From Companilactobacillus bobalius (lineage in GTDB: Bacteria; Bacillota; Bacilli; Lactobacillales; Lactobacillaceae): DNA of 64,000 nucleotides. This document shows positions 17,902 to 26,518 of the stretch, piece by piece (within the stretch, counting starts at the first letter, position 1; the number at the start of each line of letters is the position of its first letter). The position numbers and the translations under genes were made by a program. The notes beneath the pieces were generated by a model that had not been told where the DNA came from, did no database searches, and worked only from the letters and a program-made list of their open reading frames with translations. The stretch is taken from positions 62,001 through 126,000 of the forward strand of contig NZ_LNUA01000076.1 in assembly GCF_009764355.1 (NCBI RefSeq). Reading direction: 5' to 3'.

Positions 17902-18081
17902 TTAATATAAATTATATTTTTTATCATAGAATTCCACTAAATCAACTAATGCCAGTGCTTTTTGGACGGCCTCTTTGCCATAATATTCTTTACCTTCAAA
18001 CCAGATTATTTTATTAATGAAGGCTTCACCCGCTCTTTGCAATAGGACATCCCTTAGATCAATCTCATTTTTTACATGCAA
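17902..18081 (-). CDS. Small lysogeny-region protein (59 aa)
   Basis: Starts at TTG 18081 with AAGGAG 7 nt upstream; GTG 18090 overlaps the ribosome-binding site. Sequence begins (M)HVKNEIDLRDVLLQRAGEAF. No known domain. Compact and charged, possibly regulatory. Between the repressor and the PH/SHOCT gene. Confidence 0.55.
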   Translation of the reverse strand: MHVKNEIDLRDVLLQRAGEAFINKIIWFEGKEYYGKEAVQKALALVDLVEFYDKKYNLY

Positions 18082-18093
18082 ACTAAACACTCC

Positions 18094-18717
18094 TTAAAGA
18101 TCAGTAGTAAAACGTATTGCTTTTCCTAAGATTCTAGCTGGATTATTACGAGTGACAATATAAGGAGAGTATGATGCATTATCTGGCATCAGCATGACAA
18201 TATCCCCTTGATGTTTAATTCTTTTTAGAGTTGCCTCAGTATCACCATTGACGAGAACAGCGGCTATTTCATCATCTTCTACTTCAGGCTGCTCTCTAAT
18301 CAGAACATTTGAACCGTCAGGAATCGTTGGTTCCATTGAATGACCCTTTGCTTTTAAATAAAAGAGATTACCGCTTGGTAAGGAATCAATAGGTTCATAT
18401 AAATAACCTTCAATGTTTTCCTCTGCAGTGATAGGATCGCCACATGCTATTTCACCAATAATAGGAATTCTTTTGGATGGTCTTTGACTAGGAATCATCT
18501 CAAACTTTGCTGAGGTTAAGTCAGAAATGTTAATGTCATAGTGTTCAGCTAGTAATTCTAGTGAGCCAGACCTTGGCATTTTACGACCATGAATCCAGTC
18601 TGACACTGTTGAGTAGGCAACATTAATGGAATCAGATAATTTGGTAATATTTTCACCTTTAATATCCATATAACGTTTTAAGTTTTCTGAGAATATTTCT
18701 TTTATATCTTTAACCAT
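18094..18717 (-). CDS. CI-like repressor with LexA/S24 self-cleavage domain
   Basis: 207 residues. N-terminal XRE helix-turn-helix (ITKLSDSINVAYSTVSDWIH, about 25-45). C-terminal S24 domain with cleavage site IACGDP, catalytic Ser in KGHSMEPTI, and Lys in TEATLKRI. It maintains lysogeny and is inactivated by RecA after DNA damage. ATG 18717 has GAGGTC upstream; ATG 18732 would overlap it. Divergent from the Cro-like gene with repeated operators between. Confidence 0.93.
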   Translation of the reverse strand: MVKDIKEIFSENLKRYMDIKGENITKLSDSINVAYSTVSDWIHGRKMPRSGSLELLAEHYDINISDLTSAKFEMIPSQRPSKRIPIIGEIACGDPITAEENIEGYLYEPIDSLPSGNLFYLKAKGHSMEPTIPDGSNVLIREQPEVEDDEIAAVLVNGDTEATLKRIKHQGDIVMLMPDNASYSPYIVTRNNPARILGKAIRFTTDL

Positions 18718-18756
18718 TATTATTGACCTCATTTCATTATCTATAATATATCACAA

Positions 18757-18838
18757 AAAGCGTTAAAATTCTTTCTTTCAGACAAAAAGACACGCTTTAA
18801 AACAAAAAAAGATTGTATTTTCGCTAAAAGCGTGATAA
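18757..18838. promoter_or_regulatory. CI/Cro operator region
   Basis: Three related boxes: AGCGTTAAAA (18759), CACGCTTTAAAA (18791) and the palindromic TTCGCTAAAAGCGTGA (18820). A further copy, TCACGCTTTTAGCAAAA, lies at 19084 at the end of the cro-like gene. The shared half-site is ACGCTTTT. Confidence 0.7.
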
Positions 18839-18865
18839 TCTATTGCTTGTAAAGGAGGTATGGAC

Positions 18866-19114
18866 ATGTCTGATAATAGAATTCCTATTAGAGCAAAACA
18901 TACTTTAAGAGATCTCAGAGTAAGAGCCGGTCTGAATCAGACAACGGCTTCTGAGCGACTTAAAATTTCAAAGCCAACGCTCCAAAAGTGGGAAAAGGAT
19001 TCATCTGATTTAAGAATTTCAGAAATAAACAGGGTAACCAATATATACAATATTCCACAAGATTATATTTTTTTTGGAAGCAATCACGCTTTTAGCAAAA
19101 AAATAAAGAAATAA
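18866..19114 (+). CDS. Cro-like XRE regulator
   Basis: 82 residues. Helix-turn-helix in LRVRAGLNQTTASERLKISK with PTLQKWEKD. ATG 18866 lies 7 nt after AAAGGAGG. First gene of the lytic operon; its 3' end carries an extra operator box, so its own operon may be controlled from two places. Confidence 0.88.
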   Translation: MSDNRIPIRAKHTLRDLRVRAGLNQTTASERLKISKPTLQKWEKDSSDLRISEINRVTNIYNIPQDYIFFGSNHAFSKKIKK

Positions 19115-19124
19115 GGTGATGTCT

Positions 19125-19835
19125 TTGAATGAATTAGTGTTTTTAAAAAACGAGCAACCAGTGACAAGTAGTTTACAAGTTGCCGAGAATTTTGATAAAG
19201 ACCACAAGCATATTTTGGAATCCATTGAAAATCTCACGGTCGAAAATTCGGCAGTGAAAAATATGTTTCGAGAAGGAACCTATAAAAATAGTCGAGGTCG
19301 TCTATACAGAATGTTTTATATGACTAAAGACGGATTTACGTTATTGGCCATGGGATTCACTGGGAAAAAAGCTACACGTTTCAAAATTCAATACATCAAT
19401 GCCTTCAACAAAATGGAAGAACAGATAAAGACTGGTGGTTTTCATGTTCCATCAACTATGTCGGAAGCATTAAGACTTGCTGCTAATCAACAAGATCAAA
19501 TTGAACAGATGAAACCAAAAGTTTTATTTGCCAATGCGGTTGAAACTAGTGATACAAGTATTCTCGTTGGCGAACTTGCCAAATTAATTAGTCAGAATGG
19601 CGTAAATATTGGTGCTGGAAGATTATTTGAATGGCTACGGTCAAATGGTTACTTGATCGCTGGAAATCGCTCAGATAGAAATATGCCTACTCAGAGGTCA
19701 ATGAACTTGAAGATATTTGAAATAAAAGAACGTACCTACAGCAACCCGGATGGTTCTGTAAGAGTGACTAAAACTCCTAAAGTTACTGGAAAAGGTCAAA
19801 CATATTTTGTTAATAAATTTTTAAAGGAGATATAG
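19125..19835 (+). CDS. Rha/KilAC phage antirepressor
   Basis: 236 residues. The N-terminal Rha domain (VTSSLQVAENFDKDHKHILE, RMFYMTKDGFTLLAMGFTGK) is followed by a C-terminal KilAC/ANT domain (NGVNIGAGRLFEWLRSNGYL). Such proteins counter the repressor or act in early lytic control. TTG 19125 has AAGGTG at 7 nt; ATG 19119 and GTG 19116 overlap that site. Confidence 0.88.
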   Translation: MNELVFLKNEQPVTSSLQVAENFDKDHKHILESIENLTVENSAVKNMFREGTYKNSRGRLYRMFYMTKDGFTLLAMGFTGKKATRFKIQYINAFNKMEEQIKTGGFHVPSTMSEALRLAANQQDQIEQMKPKVLFANAVETSDTSILVGELAKLISQNGVNIGAGRLFEWLRSNGYLIAGNRSDRNMPTQRSMNLKIFEIKERTYSNPDGSVRVTKTPKVTGKGQTYFVNKFLKEI

Positions 19836-19837
19836 CC

Positions 19838-20044
19838 TTGGAAAATCATGAGTACGTTTACTTTTATAAGGATGGTAATGACAGAATACCTATTCTTACT
19901 GGTGGAACAAGTAGGTTTAGTATGATTTTTTTCATTGATGAGGCAGAAAAAAAATCCTTGTCGAAGCTGTTACCTTCGAACAAGAATCTTTATGTAATGG
20001 TTGATGGAAAGGTTTTTAGAGTTTGTAAAGCAGAAAAACATTAA
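19838..20044 (+). CDS. Hypothetical early phage protein (68 aa)
   Basis: TTG start with AAGGAG. Begins (M)ENHEYVYFYKDGNDRIPILT. No recognised domain; predicted mixed alpha/beta and soluble. Third gene of the early operon. Confidence 0.6.
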   Translation: MENHEYVYFYKDGNDRIPILTGGTSRFSMIFFIDEAEKKSLSKLLPSNKNLYVMVDGKVFRVCKAEKH

Positions 20045-20071
20045 AAGGAATAACTAGGGAAGATGGTGTAT

Positions 20072-20221
20072 ATGATGGATTTCATGATTTTATTAATTAT
20101 TTCAATAGCTATTACTGGTGTCATTTGTCTGATTGCGTACTTTGCGCATCTTTCACTGCCTTTAATAGCATTTGTTGTTGCAGTTCTAGCATTGATTGCC
20201 ACTGTTCATTCCAACCGCTAA
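20072..20221 (+). CDS. Small two-helix membrane protein (49 aa)
   Basis: ATG 20072 or 20075. Two hydrophobic segments (FMILLIISIAITGVICLIAY and LPLIAFVVAVLALIATV). The ribosome-binding site is weak (AGGGAAGA, spacing long). It overlaps tail to tail by about 100 nt with the minus-strand gene ending at 20121. Hydrophobicity favours a real gene, but antisense coding constraint could also produce it. Confidence 0.45.
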   Translation: MMDFMILLIISIAITGVICLIAYFAHLSLPLIAFVVAVLALIATVHSNR

Positions 20222-20828
20222 TATCATAAGTTTTAGAATAGCTTTTGTATTTTTTTCTGTTGGTAATTGCATACTGATCTTTAAATAATGTCCACTTTGA
20301 AATTTTAAATGAAATCGTTAATTCAGTTATATTACCTAACTCATCGGGTAAAACGTCAAAATCACCAATGATATCAATTTTAGTAAAAGAATTTCCTTTA
20401 AGTATTCCAAACTTTCTTTCAGGAATATCCATTTGTTGATAGCGGCCGTATATCTGTTGGTAATTATTTCCTTGTTTATTCAGATGTTGATAGACATGTT
20501 TTCCTTCAACGTACGATGGAATAGTCTTTTGTGTAACCATTTCGATATTGAGATTAGTTTTAGGATCAAATATTCGCAAATCAAAGAAAGATATATCTGT
20601 TGAAGATGGATTAACGATGGATATTGAACTTGTAATCACATGTGTCATAGATTCCTTGCTGTGAGTTTCACTGTTAAAGACAAATGTGGTATCGGGAAAG
20701 TTACAAACAAAGTTATCATCCCAAGTTACAGAAATACTTTTTCTGGTTTTGAAAAAGGTATAAAGGAAACTCAGTGTTGCAATAACCAATGACCCAATAG
20801 CAATCCAATTAGTTTTTATAAAGTTCAT
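20121..20828 (-). CDS. Membrane-anchored hypothetical protein (accessory, opposite strand)
   Basis: 235 residues. ATG 20828 after GAGGTG. One N-terminal membrane segment (TNWIAIGSLVIATLSFLYTF), then a soluble beta-rich domain (SISVTWDDNFVCNFPDTTFV ...) and a Gln-rich end. Transcribed against the early operon, as expected for a gene expressed in lysogens. I do not recognise the family; superinfection exclusion or surface modification are possible roles. Confidence 0.65.
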   Translation of the reverse strand: MNFIKTNWIAIGSLVIATLSFLYTFFKTRKSISVTWDDNFVCNFPDTTFVFNSETHSKESMTHVITSSISIVNPSSTDISFFDLRIFDPKTNLNIEMVTQKTIPSYVEGKHVYQHLNKQGNNYQQIYGRYQQMDIPERKFGILKGNSFTKIDIIGDFDVLPDELGNITELTISFKISKWTLFKDQYAITNRKKYKSYSKTYDISGWNEQWQSMLELQQQMLLKAVKDAQSTQSDK

Positions 20829-20933
20829 TATTTTCACCTCGATTGTTTTGGGATTAAGAAAAGTATATCAAAGAAACACGTGTCCAAAATACGCAAAGGT
20901 CTAAATTCATGGATATGAAAGGAGGTGATTATT

Positions 20934-21254
20934 ATGCAAATGGCGACAACAATCCCAGACAAGCAGCTTGAAGAGATGATAAGAAATGAGGTCAAAAGAC
21001 AGCTTGAAGCCGAAAGTTCAGAACTGATTTATACGGATTTTAAGAATACGGCAAGAATGAGTGGCTTATATCCTAAGAGACTTAGAGCAGTATTGAATGA
21101 CTCCAAGTTTAAGAAGGAATTGAGAAGTGAAAATGGAGGACCGGTTTACTATCCACGACAGGGTGGTAAATACAAATTTGATTATCGGACGTTTTCAATT
21201 TTTTGCAGAGAAAACATGGATAGAATCATGAACTTAAAAATAGCAGGAGAGTGA
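20934..21254 (+). CDS. DUF771-like phage protein
   Basis: 106 residues. ATG 20934 follows AAAGGAGGTGA. The helical N terminus (DKQLEEMIRNEVKRQLEAES) and C-terminal GGKYKFDYRTFSIFCRENMD fit the DUF771 family found near antirepressors, probably a small DNA-binding or excisionase-like protein. Confidence 0.65.
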   Translation: MQMATTIPDKQLEEMIRNEVKRQLEAESSELIYTDFKNTARMSGLYPKRLRAVLNDSKFKKELRSENGGPVYYPRQGGKYKFDYRTFSIFCRENMDRIMNLKIAGE

Positions 21255-21261
21255 AAGAAAT

Positions 21262-21489
21262 ATGAATGATTTAAATAAATTACAAAAGTTTATTCCTCAA
21301 GCAAAAGAGGACTATCAATACTCAGAACTAGCTAAAAAAATTGTGATGGCTGTATCACTGGGAAAGAGGTCGGTGACTATGGCGTTCAATCAACCTTTGT
21401 CAGATGGGGCAATGGATGCATTAGAAAGTGCAAACGTTGAAGTTAACGCATCAACAACGGACTCATATACATATGAATTTGAATTTTAG
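21262..21489 (+). CDS. Hypothetical early phage protein (75 aa)
   Basis: Begins MNDLNKLQKFIPQAKEDYQY. No recognised domain. Soluble, good spacing in the early operon. Confidence 0.6.
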   Translation: MNDLNKLQKFIPQAKEDYQYSELAKKIVMAVSLGKRSVTMAFNQPLSDGAMDALESANVEVNASTTDSYTYEFEF

Positions 21490-21500
21490 GAGGAATAAAA

Positions 21501-21695
21501 ATGACATTATCAGTTCCAAGCATACTGTGGGTACCAATTTTATCTTTTGTACTGGGATTCTTTTGGAGACCATTTTACGAAAAATCGGTTTTAAAGGATT
21601 GGAATAATCTTTTTGAAAGTTGGTTATTTTGTGATGATGATTTTAAGGAAAAGAAAAAAGCCCTCCTCAATAAGAGAAAGGCTTCAAAGATGTAG
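21501..21695 (+). CDS. Small membrane-anchored phage protein (64 aa)
   Basis: AGGAGG site. N-terminal membrane segment (SILWVPILSFVLGFFW) and a basic C terminus (KEKKKALLNKRKASKM). Function unknown. Confidence 0.6.
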   Translation: MTLSVPSILWVPILSFVLGFFWRPFYEKSVLKDWNNLFESWLFCDDDFKEKKKALLNKRKASKM

Positions 21696-21723
21696 TTGTC
21701 TTGCAGGACATAAGCATCTTGTG

Positions 21724-21770
21724 GACGTTTGTATAATAAACAACCAAACACATGTTTATTATACAACGTC
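21724..21770. repeat. Strong 17-bp inverted repeat upstream of the replication initiator
   Basis: GACGTTTGTATAATAAAC and GTTTATTATACAACGTC pair with one bulged base around a 12-nt loop. No T-run. It lies 40 nt before the initiator gene and may be an operator, mRNA control element or part of an origin. Confidence 0.6.
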
Positions 21771-21809
21771 TTACTTAACAAGAAAATATAAGAGTTAGGC
21801 GTGATTTGT

Positions 21810-22997
21810 ATGACTGATGAAATTATTAACTTTAGTGGCATATGGATCCCAAAAGAAATTTGGATGGATAGGAATCTTGGAATTATGGAAAGATTCTTTT
21901 ATGCAGAGATTATAGGTTTGGCCGGTAGAAGAGGTTGCTACGCAAGTAACTCACACTTTACTAAGATACTACGAATTAGTTCAGCAAGAATCTCACAGCT
22001 TGTTAGGAGCCTCACAGACAAGAAATACATAACGGTTAAGCTCTTTTACAAGAAGGGTAAGAAACAAGTCAGTAGACGTGAAATATATCCAATAAAGACA
22101 TATCCGATTCAACAACATAAAACTGATTTCACTGTTGAAGAATTAGAAAATATTGATGATTACAAGCGAGATTTCAAAGGCGTCTGGATTCCAAGAGAGT
22201 TGTTATTTGAACAAGGAATCAATAAGTCTCAGATGGCATTAATAACTGAAATTAGTAGTTTATCGTTTGGTGACTTGGGATGTTTCGCAAGTAACTCACA
22301 CTTTGCTAACTTCTTAGGATGTAGTTCAGCAAGAGCTTCTCAGTTGGTTAGTAATCTTGAAGAAAAATCGTATATCGAAACTAAAAGATTTTACAATCCC
22401 GATAAGCCAAAGCAAGTACTTAAAAGAGAAATATACCTACTTAGAAAATTTAATGGGGTACTTAATAAATTTAACGAACCTACTAAGAAAATTAAATCCC
22501 CCTACTTAGAAAACTATAAAGAGAGAGAACCATTATTAGATAACCATTTAGATAAAGATACTGTCGGGAAACCCGACGGTGCTATTCCATATCAATCAAT
22601 AATCGATTACTTAAATGCTCAAACCAGTAAATCATTTAAATCAACAACTATTAAATCTAGAGAAATGATTCTTGAAAGATGGAATGAAGGATTTAGACTA
22701 GATGATTTTAAGAAGGTTATTGATAAAAAAGTAATCAGTTGGCTAAATGATCCAAGCAGAAACATATATCTAAGACCACAAACTTTATTCGGTCCTAATT
22801 TTGAAGGATATTTGAATGAAAAATCTAACATCCCTGTTGGAAAAAGAACAGGGAGACAACCAATTGTTGAAATTGGTACAGATTGGAGTGCACCAGAGAA
22901 TCAGGCACATGTACCAAGCAAAGATGAATATATAAAAAGTCATGAAGAAATTATGGAAGAGCTTGCTGAAATGAGGGCAAAATATGACGTTAAGTAA
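21810..22997 (+). CDS. Phage replication initiator with duplicated winged helix and Phg_2220_C domain
   Basis: 395 residues. Two homologous winged-helix units, about 10-100 (IWIPKEIWMDRNLGIMERFF ... SNSHFTKILRISSARISQLV) and about 122-215 (VWIPRELLFEQGINKSQMAL ... SNSHFANFLGCSSARASQLV). A C-terminal conserved phage domain (IIDYLNAQTSKSFKSTTIKS ... NIYLRPQTLFGPNFEGYLNE) matches TIGR02220/Phg_2220_C. Proteins of this layout act like lambda O, binding origin DNA and recruiting helicase. No DnaC-like loader follows, so host loading or another route is implied. Confidence 0.82.
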   Translation: MTDEIINFSGIWIPKEIWMDRNLGIMERFFYAEIIGLAGRRGCYASNSHFTKILRISSARISQLVRSLTDKKYITVKLFYKKGKKQVSRREIYPIKTYPIQQHKTDFTVEELENIDDYKRDFKGVWIPRELLFEQGINKSQMALITEISSLSFGDLGCFASNSHFANFLGCSSARASQLVSNLEEKSYIETKRFYNPDKPKQVLKREIYLLRKFNGVLNKFNEPTKKIKSPYLENYKEREPLLDNHLDKDTVGKPDGAIPYQSIIDYLNAQTSKSFKSTTIKSREMILERWNEGFRLDDFKKVIDKKVISWLNDPSRNIYLRPQTLFGPNFEGYLNEKSNIPVGKRTGRQPIVEIGTDWSAPENQAHVPSKDEYIKSHEEIMEELAEMRAKYDVK

Positions 22998-23031
22998 ATT
23001 AATCGTGGGGAAACCATTGGAGGAAAAGAAA

Positions 23032-23118
23032 ATGATAGGCAGGATAGTTCTTGCAGCTGTTGGATTAATAATAGTTTCGAGATTCTTTATAGATTGGGGA
23101 AAAACTGATGATAAATAG
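23032..23118 (+). CDS. Very small membrane protein (28 aa)
   Basis: GGAGG then ATG 23032. Hydrophobic core [17 protein letters not shown] with a short charged tail. Ends inside the ssb start (overlap 23108-23118), so it is translationally coupled to ssb. Short but with a strong start signal. Confidence 0.5.
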   Translation: MIGRIVLAAVGLIIVSRFFIDWGKTDDK

Positions 23119-23665
23119 AACTGTTTTAGTAGGACGTTTAACACGTGATCCAGAACTTCGATACACACAAAATGGTGCAGCAGTCGCAGGGTTTACACTT
23201 GCGGTTAATAGACAGTTTACTAACTCTCAAGGTGAGCGTGAAGCCGACTTTGTTAATTGTGTTATTTGGCGTAAAGCAGCAGAGAACTTTGCTAACTTCA
23301 CCCATAAAGGCTCGCTTGTTGGAATTGACGGCCGTATTCAAACACGAAATTACGACAATCAGCAAGGACAAAAAGTCTATGTAACTGAAGTTGTCGTTGA
23401 TAATTTCTCCTTACTTGAATCTCGTTCAGAATCTGAAAAGAGGAGTTCTGGCAATGGTTCAAATAATTCAGACTCAAATCAAGCACCTAATTATAATCAA
23501 CAAAATCAATCAAATCAGACTTCATACGGAAACAATAATAGTCAAAGCAACAACAACAATAATAATAATAATAATCAATCTAATAATTTGAACAATAATA
23601 TGGGTGATCCGTTTGCTGATAACTCGAAACCAATAGATATTTCGGATGATGATTTGCCATTCTAG
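23108..23665 (+). CDS. ssb: Phage single-stranded DNA-binding protein
   Basis: 185 residues. The OB fold at 1-105 ([40 protein letters not shown]) is canonical, and the C-terminal acidic tip (DISDDDLPF) binds partner proteins. The linker is extremely Asn/Gln rich, encoded partly by AAT/AAC repeats that could vary in length. Confidence 0.95.
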   Translation: MINRTVLVGRLTRDPELRYTQNGAAVAGFTLAVNRQFTNSQGEREADFVNCVIWRKAAENFANFTHKGSLVGIDGRIQTRNYDNQQGQKVYVTEVVVDNFSLLESRSESEKRSSGNGSNNSDSNQAPNYNQQNQSNQTSYGNNNSQSNNNNNNNNNQSNNLNNNMGDPFADNSKPIDISDDDLPF

Positions 23666-23676
23666 GGGGAATTAAG

Positions 23677-24054
23677 TTGATTGAAAATTTTAAAGACGAG
23701 AAACGCAACGTTTTAACTGTTGTTACAAGAAAACATGCTATTTTTTTGGCAAGACCATTATCAGAAAACAGCGATATGAAATTTGATAAAGAAACTTGGA
23801 ACAATTTAAAAGAGTTTTTATCTGAGCAAGCAAATCAATGTTGGAAAAATTTCCAACCAAAAGAAGCGACAAACCGAGGTAGTGATTATAGCGAATACTA
23901 CGACAGAGAGCTTGATAGTAATGGGTATCTATCTATTGGTGATTGTACTCTTTCAATTGATAGGCCAGTTAATGAAGAATTACGTTGCTACAAATTCGAT
24001 AAGACCAGGATGCAGTCATTCATGTTCGACTTACTAAATAGAATAGGAGATTAA
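23677..24054 (+). CDS. Hypothetical phage protein (125 aa)
   Basis: TTG start after GGGGGAA. Begins (M)IENFKDEKRNVLTVVTRKHA. No recognised domain; sits between ssb and a conserved early gene. Confidence 0.6.
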   Translation: MIENFKDEKRNVLTVVTRKHAIFLARPLSENSDMKFDKETWNNLKEFLSEQANQCWKNFQPKEATNRGSDYSEYYDRELDSNGYLSIGDCTLSIDRPVNEELRCYKFDKTRMQSFMFDLLNRIGD

Positions 24055-24058
24055 TAAA

Positions 24059-24526
24059 ATGACGAAAGTAAAAAAGCTAATAAATTTCGATTTATCAAAA
24101 ATGTCCAATGGTGGTGTTCAGGAAAAATTTGAACAGGAACTTAAAAAGGTTAGTGAAAATATTCTTGACGAAAATACCGATGCAAAAAAGAAACGTTCGG
24201 TCACAATTACTTTGACATATTTACCAAATGATAATAGGGATGCCATTTCTGTGTACTCTGAAGTTAAATCTAAGCTAGTTCCACAGAATGGAGTATCAAC
24301 TACATTACTTGTTGGTAGAAACGATGATACAGGAGCAATTGAAGCTAATGAATTGAAATCAGGTATCAAAGGACAAACATATATCGATGATAATGGTGAT
24401 CTTCGTACAGATACCGGTGAAAAGATAGAGAATGTCGAAAATAAAGATAAACAAACTAAAGATTTAAAAGAATCATCAGAACAAGCACAAGTGATTGATT
24501 TACAAAAACAAGGTAAAAAGGCATAG
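24059..24526 (+). CDS. Conserved phage protein near ssb (155 aa)
   Basis: Begins MTKVKKLINFDLSKMSNGGV. Beta-rich core with VTITLTYLPNDNRDAISVYS and an acidic/basic helical tail. Often found as a pair with the next gene in LAB phages, where it has been labelled replication terminator protein; I cannot confirm that role from sequence. Confidence 0.6.
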   Translation: MTKVKKLINFDLSKMSNGGVQEKFEQELKKVSENILDENTDAKKKRSVTITLTYLPNDNRDAISVYSEVKSKLVPQNGVSTTLLVGRNDDTGAIEANELKSGIKGQTYIDDNGDLRTDTGEKIENVENKDKQTKDLKESSEQAQVIDLQKQGKKA

Positions 24527-24535
24527 GTGATAAGT

Positions 24536-25285
24536 ATGGAAAATTTAACAAGTGAAACAATTGAGAAAATTCAAGAACTAGTAAATGCTGCCAATAGCGG
24601 AGATAGATTGGTTCAGATTCAAGGACGTAATTACACATTTAACGATTATGGAGAGCCAAAACCAGTTATTCCTCAGAATCAAAGTAAGGATTCAGTTCAA
24701 ATTTCAACGTTGTCTGGAATTATTGAATTAATTAAGAATATGAATGAGCGAAAGGACAAACAATTGTTTGTTCAAGTAATATCACCAACTAGAGTTCAAG
24801 TGTTTGGTGCCATCGATGAATATGGAAGACGTGAGAAACTAATTGATTCAAAAGCAATGATTCCAGATTTTGGATTTAATCAATATTATGAGGCGGAAAC
24901 ACTAAATATTGCACTGCAATCACGCTTTGCTGAAACAGAAGATCGTGAACTCATTTTAAAGGTAATCGGTAATTTGAAAGAACAACAGGTTCATCAAAGT
25001 TCTGACGATGGTGTTAGTCAATCAGTTCAGATTAAAACGGGTATTGCTACTGTCGGAGCCGTTAAGGTTCCTAATCCAGTAACTATGAGACCATATAGAA
25101 CATTTATTGAAGTTGAACAACCTGAGAGTAAGTTTGTATTCAGAATGCGTGAGGGAATGGAAGCAGCGTTATTTGAAGCTGACGGTGGAGCTTGGAAGAA
25201 TGAAGCCATGAATAATATCAAGACATACTTAGATGATAATCTCAATGATGAGATTGAATCAGGACATGTAACAGTAATTGCTTAA
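24536..25285 (+). CDS. Conserved phage early protein (249 aa, DUF2303-like)
   Basis: ATG 24536 after AGGTGATAA. The N-terminal helical part and the C-terminal IEVEQPESKFVFRMREGMEA with AALFEADGGAWKNEAM resemble DUF2303-type proteins. Probably DNA metabolism; biochemical role unknown. Confidence 0.6.
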   Translation: MENLTSETIEKIQELVNAANSGDRLVQIQGRNYTFNDYGEPKPVIPQNQSKDSVQISTLSGIIELIKNMNERKDKQLFVQVISPTRVQVFGAIDEYGRREKLIDSKAMIPDFGFNQYYEAETLNIALQSRFAETEDRELILKVIGNLKEQQVHQSSDDGVSQSVQIKTGIATVGAVKVPNPVTMRPYRTFIEVEQPESKFVFRMREGMEAALFEADGGAWKNEAMNNIKTYLDDNLNDEIESGHVTVIA

Positions 25286-25309
25286 TTCTGTAGGGATGGT
25301 GAATTTATT

Positions 25310-25501
25310 ATGAGAAGTAAGGAACTACCAATTGATATTGTTAACTCTTTGTCTAACAGAATTCCAATGGAAGCGTTGATGGACATAAATAAAAGAATGA
25401 CAGATTGGATGGCTTCTGGTGGTAATGACACTGATGAATATATGTGGCAGCAAGCTAGATATGCTCAAAGGTGGTCCAATCGTTTGAAGAGTATTAGTTA
25501 A
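25310..25501 (+). CDS. Small phage protein (63 aa)
   Basis: Helical: begins MRSKELPIDIVNSLSNRIPM. No known function. Typical small early gene. Confidence 0.55.
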   Translation: MRSKELPIDIVNSLSNRIPMEALMDINKRMTDWMASGGNDTDEYMWQQARYAQRWSNRLKSIS

Positions 25502-25529
25502 TGGAATATCAGATAGGGGATGAATAAAA

Positions 25530-26006
25530 ATGATTAATCCAATGTTAGGTCTTATATATCAATGCGAGATGGAATATGGCGATATATCTAACATCCCTTT
25601 ATTCGATGAACGAATGATTAAAATACGAAAATATTTTAACGACGGCAAAGATCCGTTTGAATTTAAATATTATGATTTCGATTTTAGATCAGCTCAACTT
25701 ATGCTGAATCAAGGAATTGATAAAGAACGAATTGCTAATGAACTGGGTGTTACTGTTACGAGCTTGAATTGCTTGATTCGTATGGGTAACTTGAATAATT
25801 CTAAGTGGTTAGAAAATCACAATGAACAGCTTAGTAGAACCGGCACATACAATTTGATTCGGGAACACAAAAAGATTGCTACAGGGACGATAAGAGAACT
25901 ATCTGAGTTTATGAAAGTTCCAATTGAGAAAATTAGATATTGGAAAAGTGCTAGATACAAAGCTAGACCACATAAAGTAACGTATAAAATTTCAAAAGTT
26001 AGTTGA
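25530..26006 (+). CDS. Putative HTH phage protein (158 aa)
   Basis: AGGGGATGAATAAAA precedes ATG. A middle segment (GIDKERIANELGVTVTSLNC) and a later one (ATGTIRELSEFMKVPIEKIR) both look like helix-turn-helix units, followed by a basic tail. Could bind DNA as a regulator; not a family I can name. Confidence 0.5.
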   Translation: MINPMLGLIYQCEMEYGDISNIPLFDERMIKIRKYFNDGKDPFEFKYYDFDFRSAQLMLNQGIDKERIANELGVTVTSLNCLIRMGNLNNSKWLENHNEQLSRTGTYNLIREHKKIATGTIRELSEFMKVPIEKIRYWKSARYKARPHKVTYKISKVS

Positions 26007-26019
26007 GGATAGACGACAT

Positions 26020-26514
26020 ATGACAAAAATAAATGACGCTGTGCTTTGTGGTGGAATGATTCATGGAGAAACCTCAATGAGTGTTAAAGATTTAGTAAAA
26101 GCTTTTCCAATTCCACTAACAAAAAAGTTTAATTATGAGGTAAAAGATATGAGCAATGTACGAGTTTTAAAGGGTTGGACAAAAATGGAACGTGAAGAAT
26201 TAGAAGATGCCGTGTCAGACCATGACTTATTCCATATCTTTGGAGATATTTTTGAATCGAATAGTGGATTCACAGCTTTGAATAATAAGTTGAATTATAT
26301 CGGAATATATGAAGAAGCTGGCTTTTCAAAAGATATTGCCGATTTTTATACCGGTAAGGCTAAGTTTCCGGACAAGAAATATTATGTTCACTTCATTAAG
26401 GATCAGAATGAAGATTATCAAACACAATTTACTAAAGAAGAAGTGTTGGATATCAATCCTAAATATGAACCTTTTATGGAAGTAGTTCCTGAAAATGAAC
26501 TGGTGGAGGAATAA
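26020..26514 (+). CDS. DUF1642-like phage protein
   Basis: 164 residues. The C terminus (KKYYVHFIKDQNEDYQTQFT then KEEVLDINPKYEPFMEVV) has the DUF1642 pattern seen in Lactobacillus and Listeria phages. Role unknown. Confidence 0.6.
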   Translation: MTKINDAVLCGGMIHGETSMSVKDLVKAFPIPLTKKFNYEVKDMSNVRVLKGWTKMEREELEDAVSDHDLFHIFGDIFESNSGFTALNNKLNYIGIYEEAGFSKDIADFYTGKAKFPDKKYYVHFIKDQNEDYQTQFTKEEVLDINPKYEPFMEVVPENELVEE

Positions 26515-26518
26515 GCAG

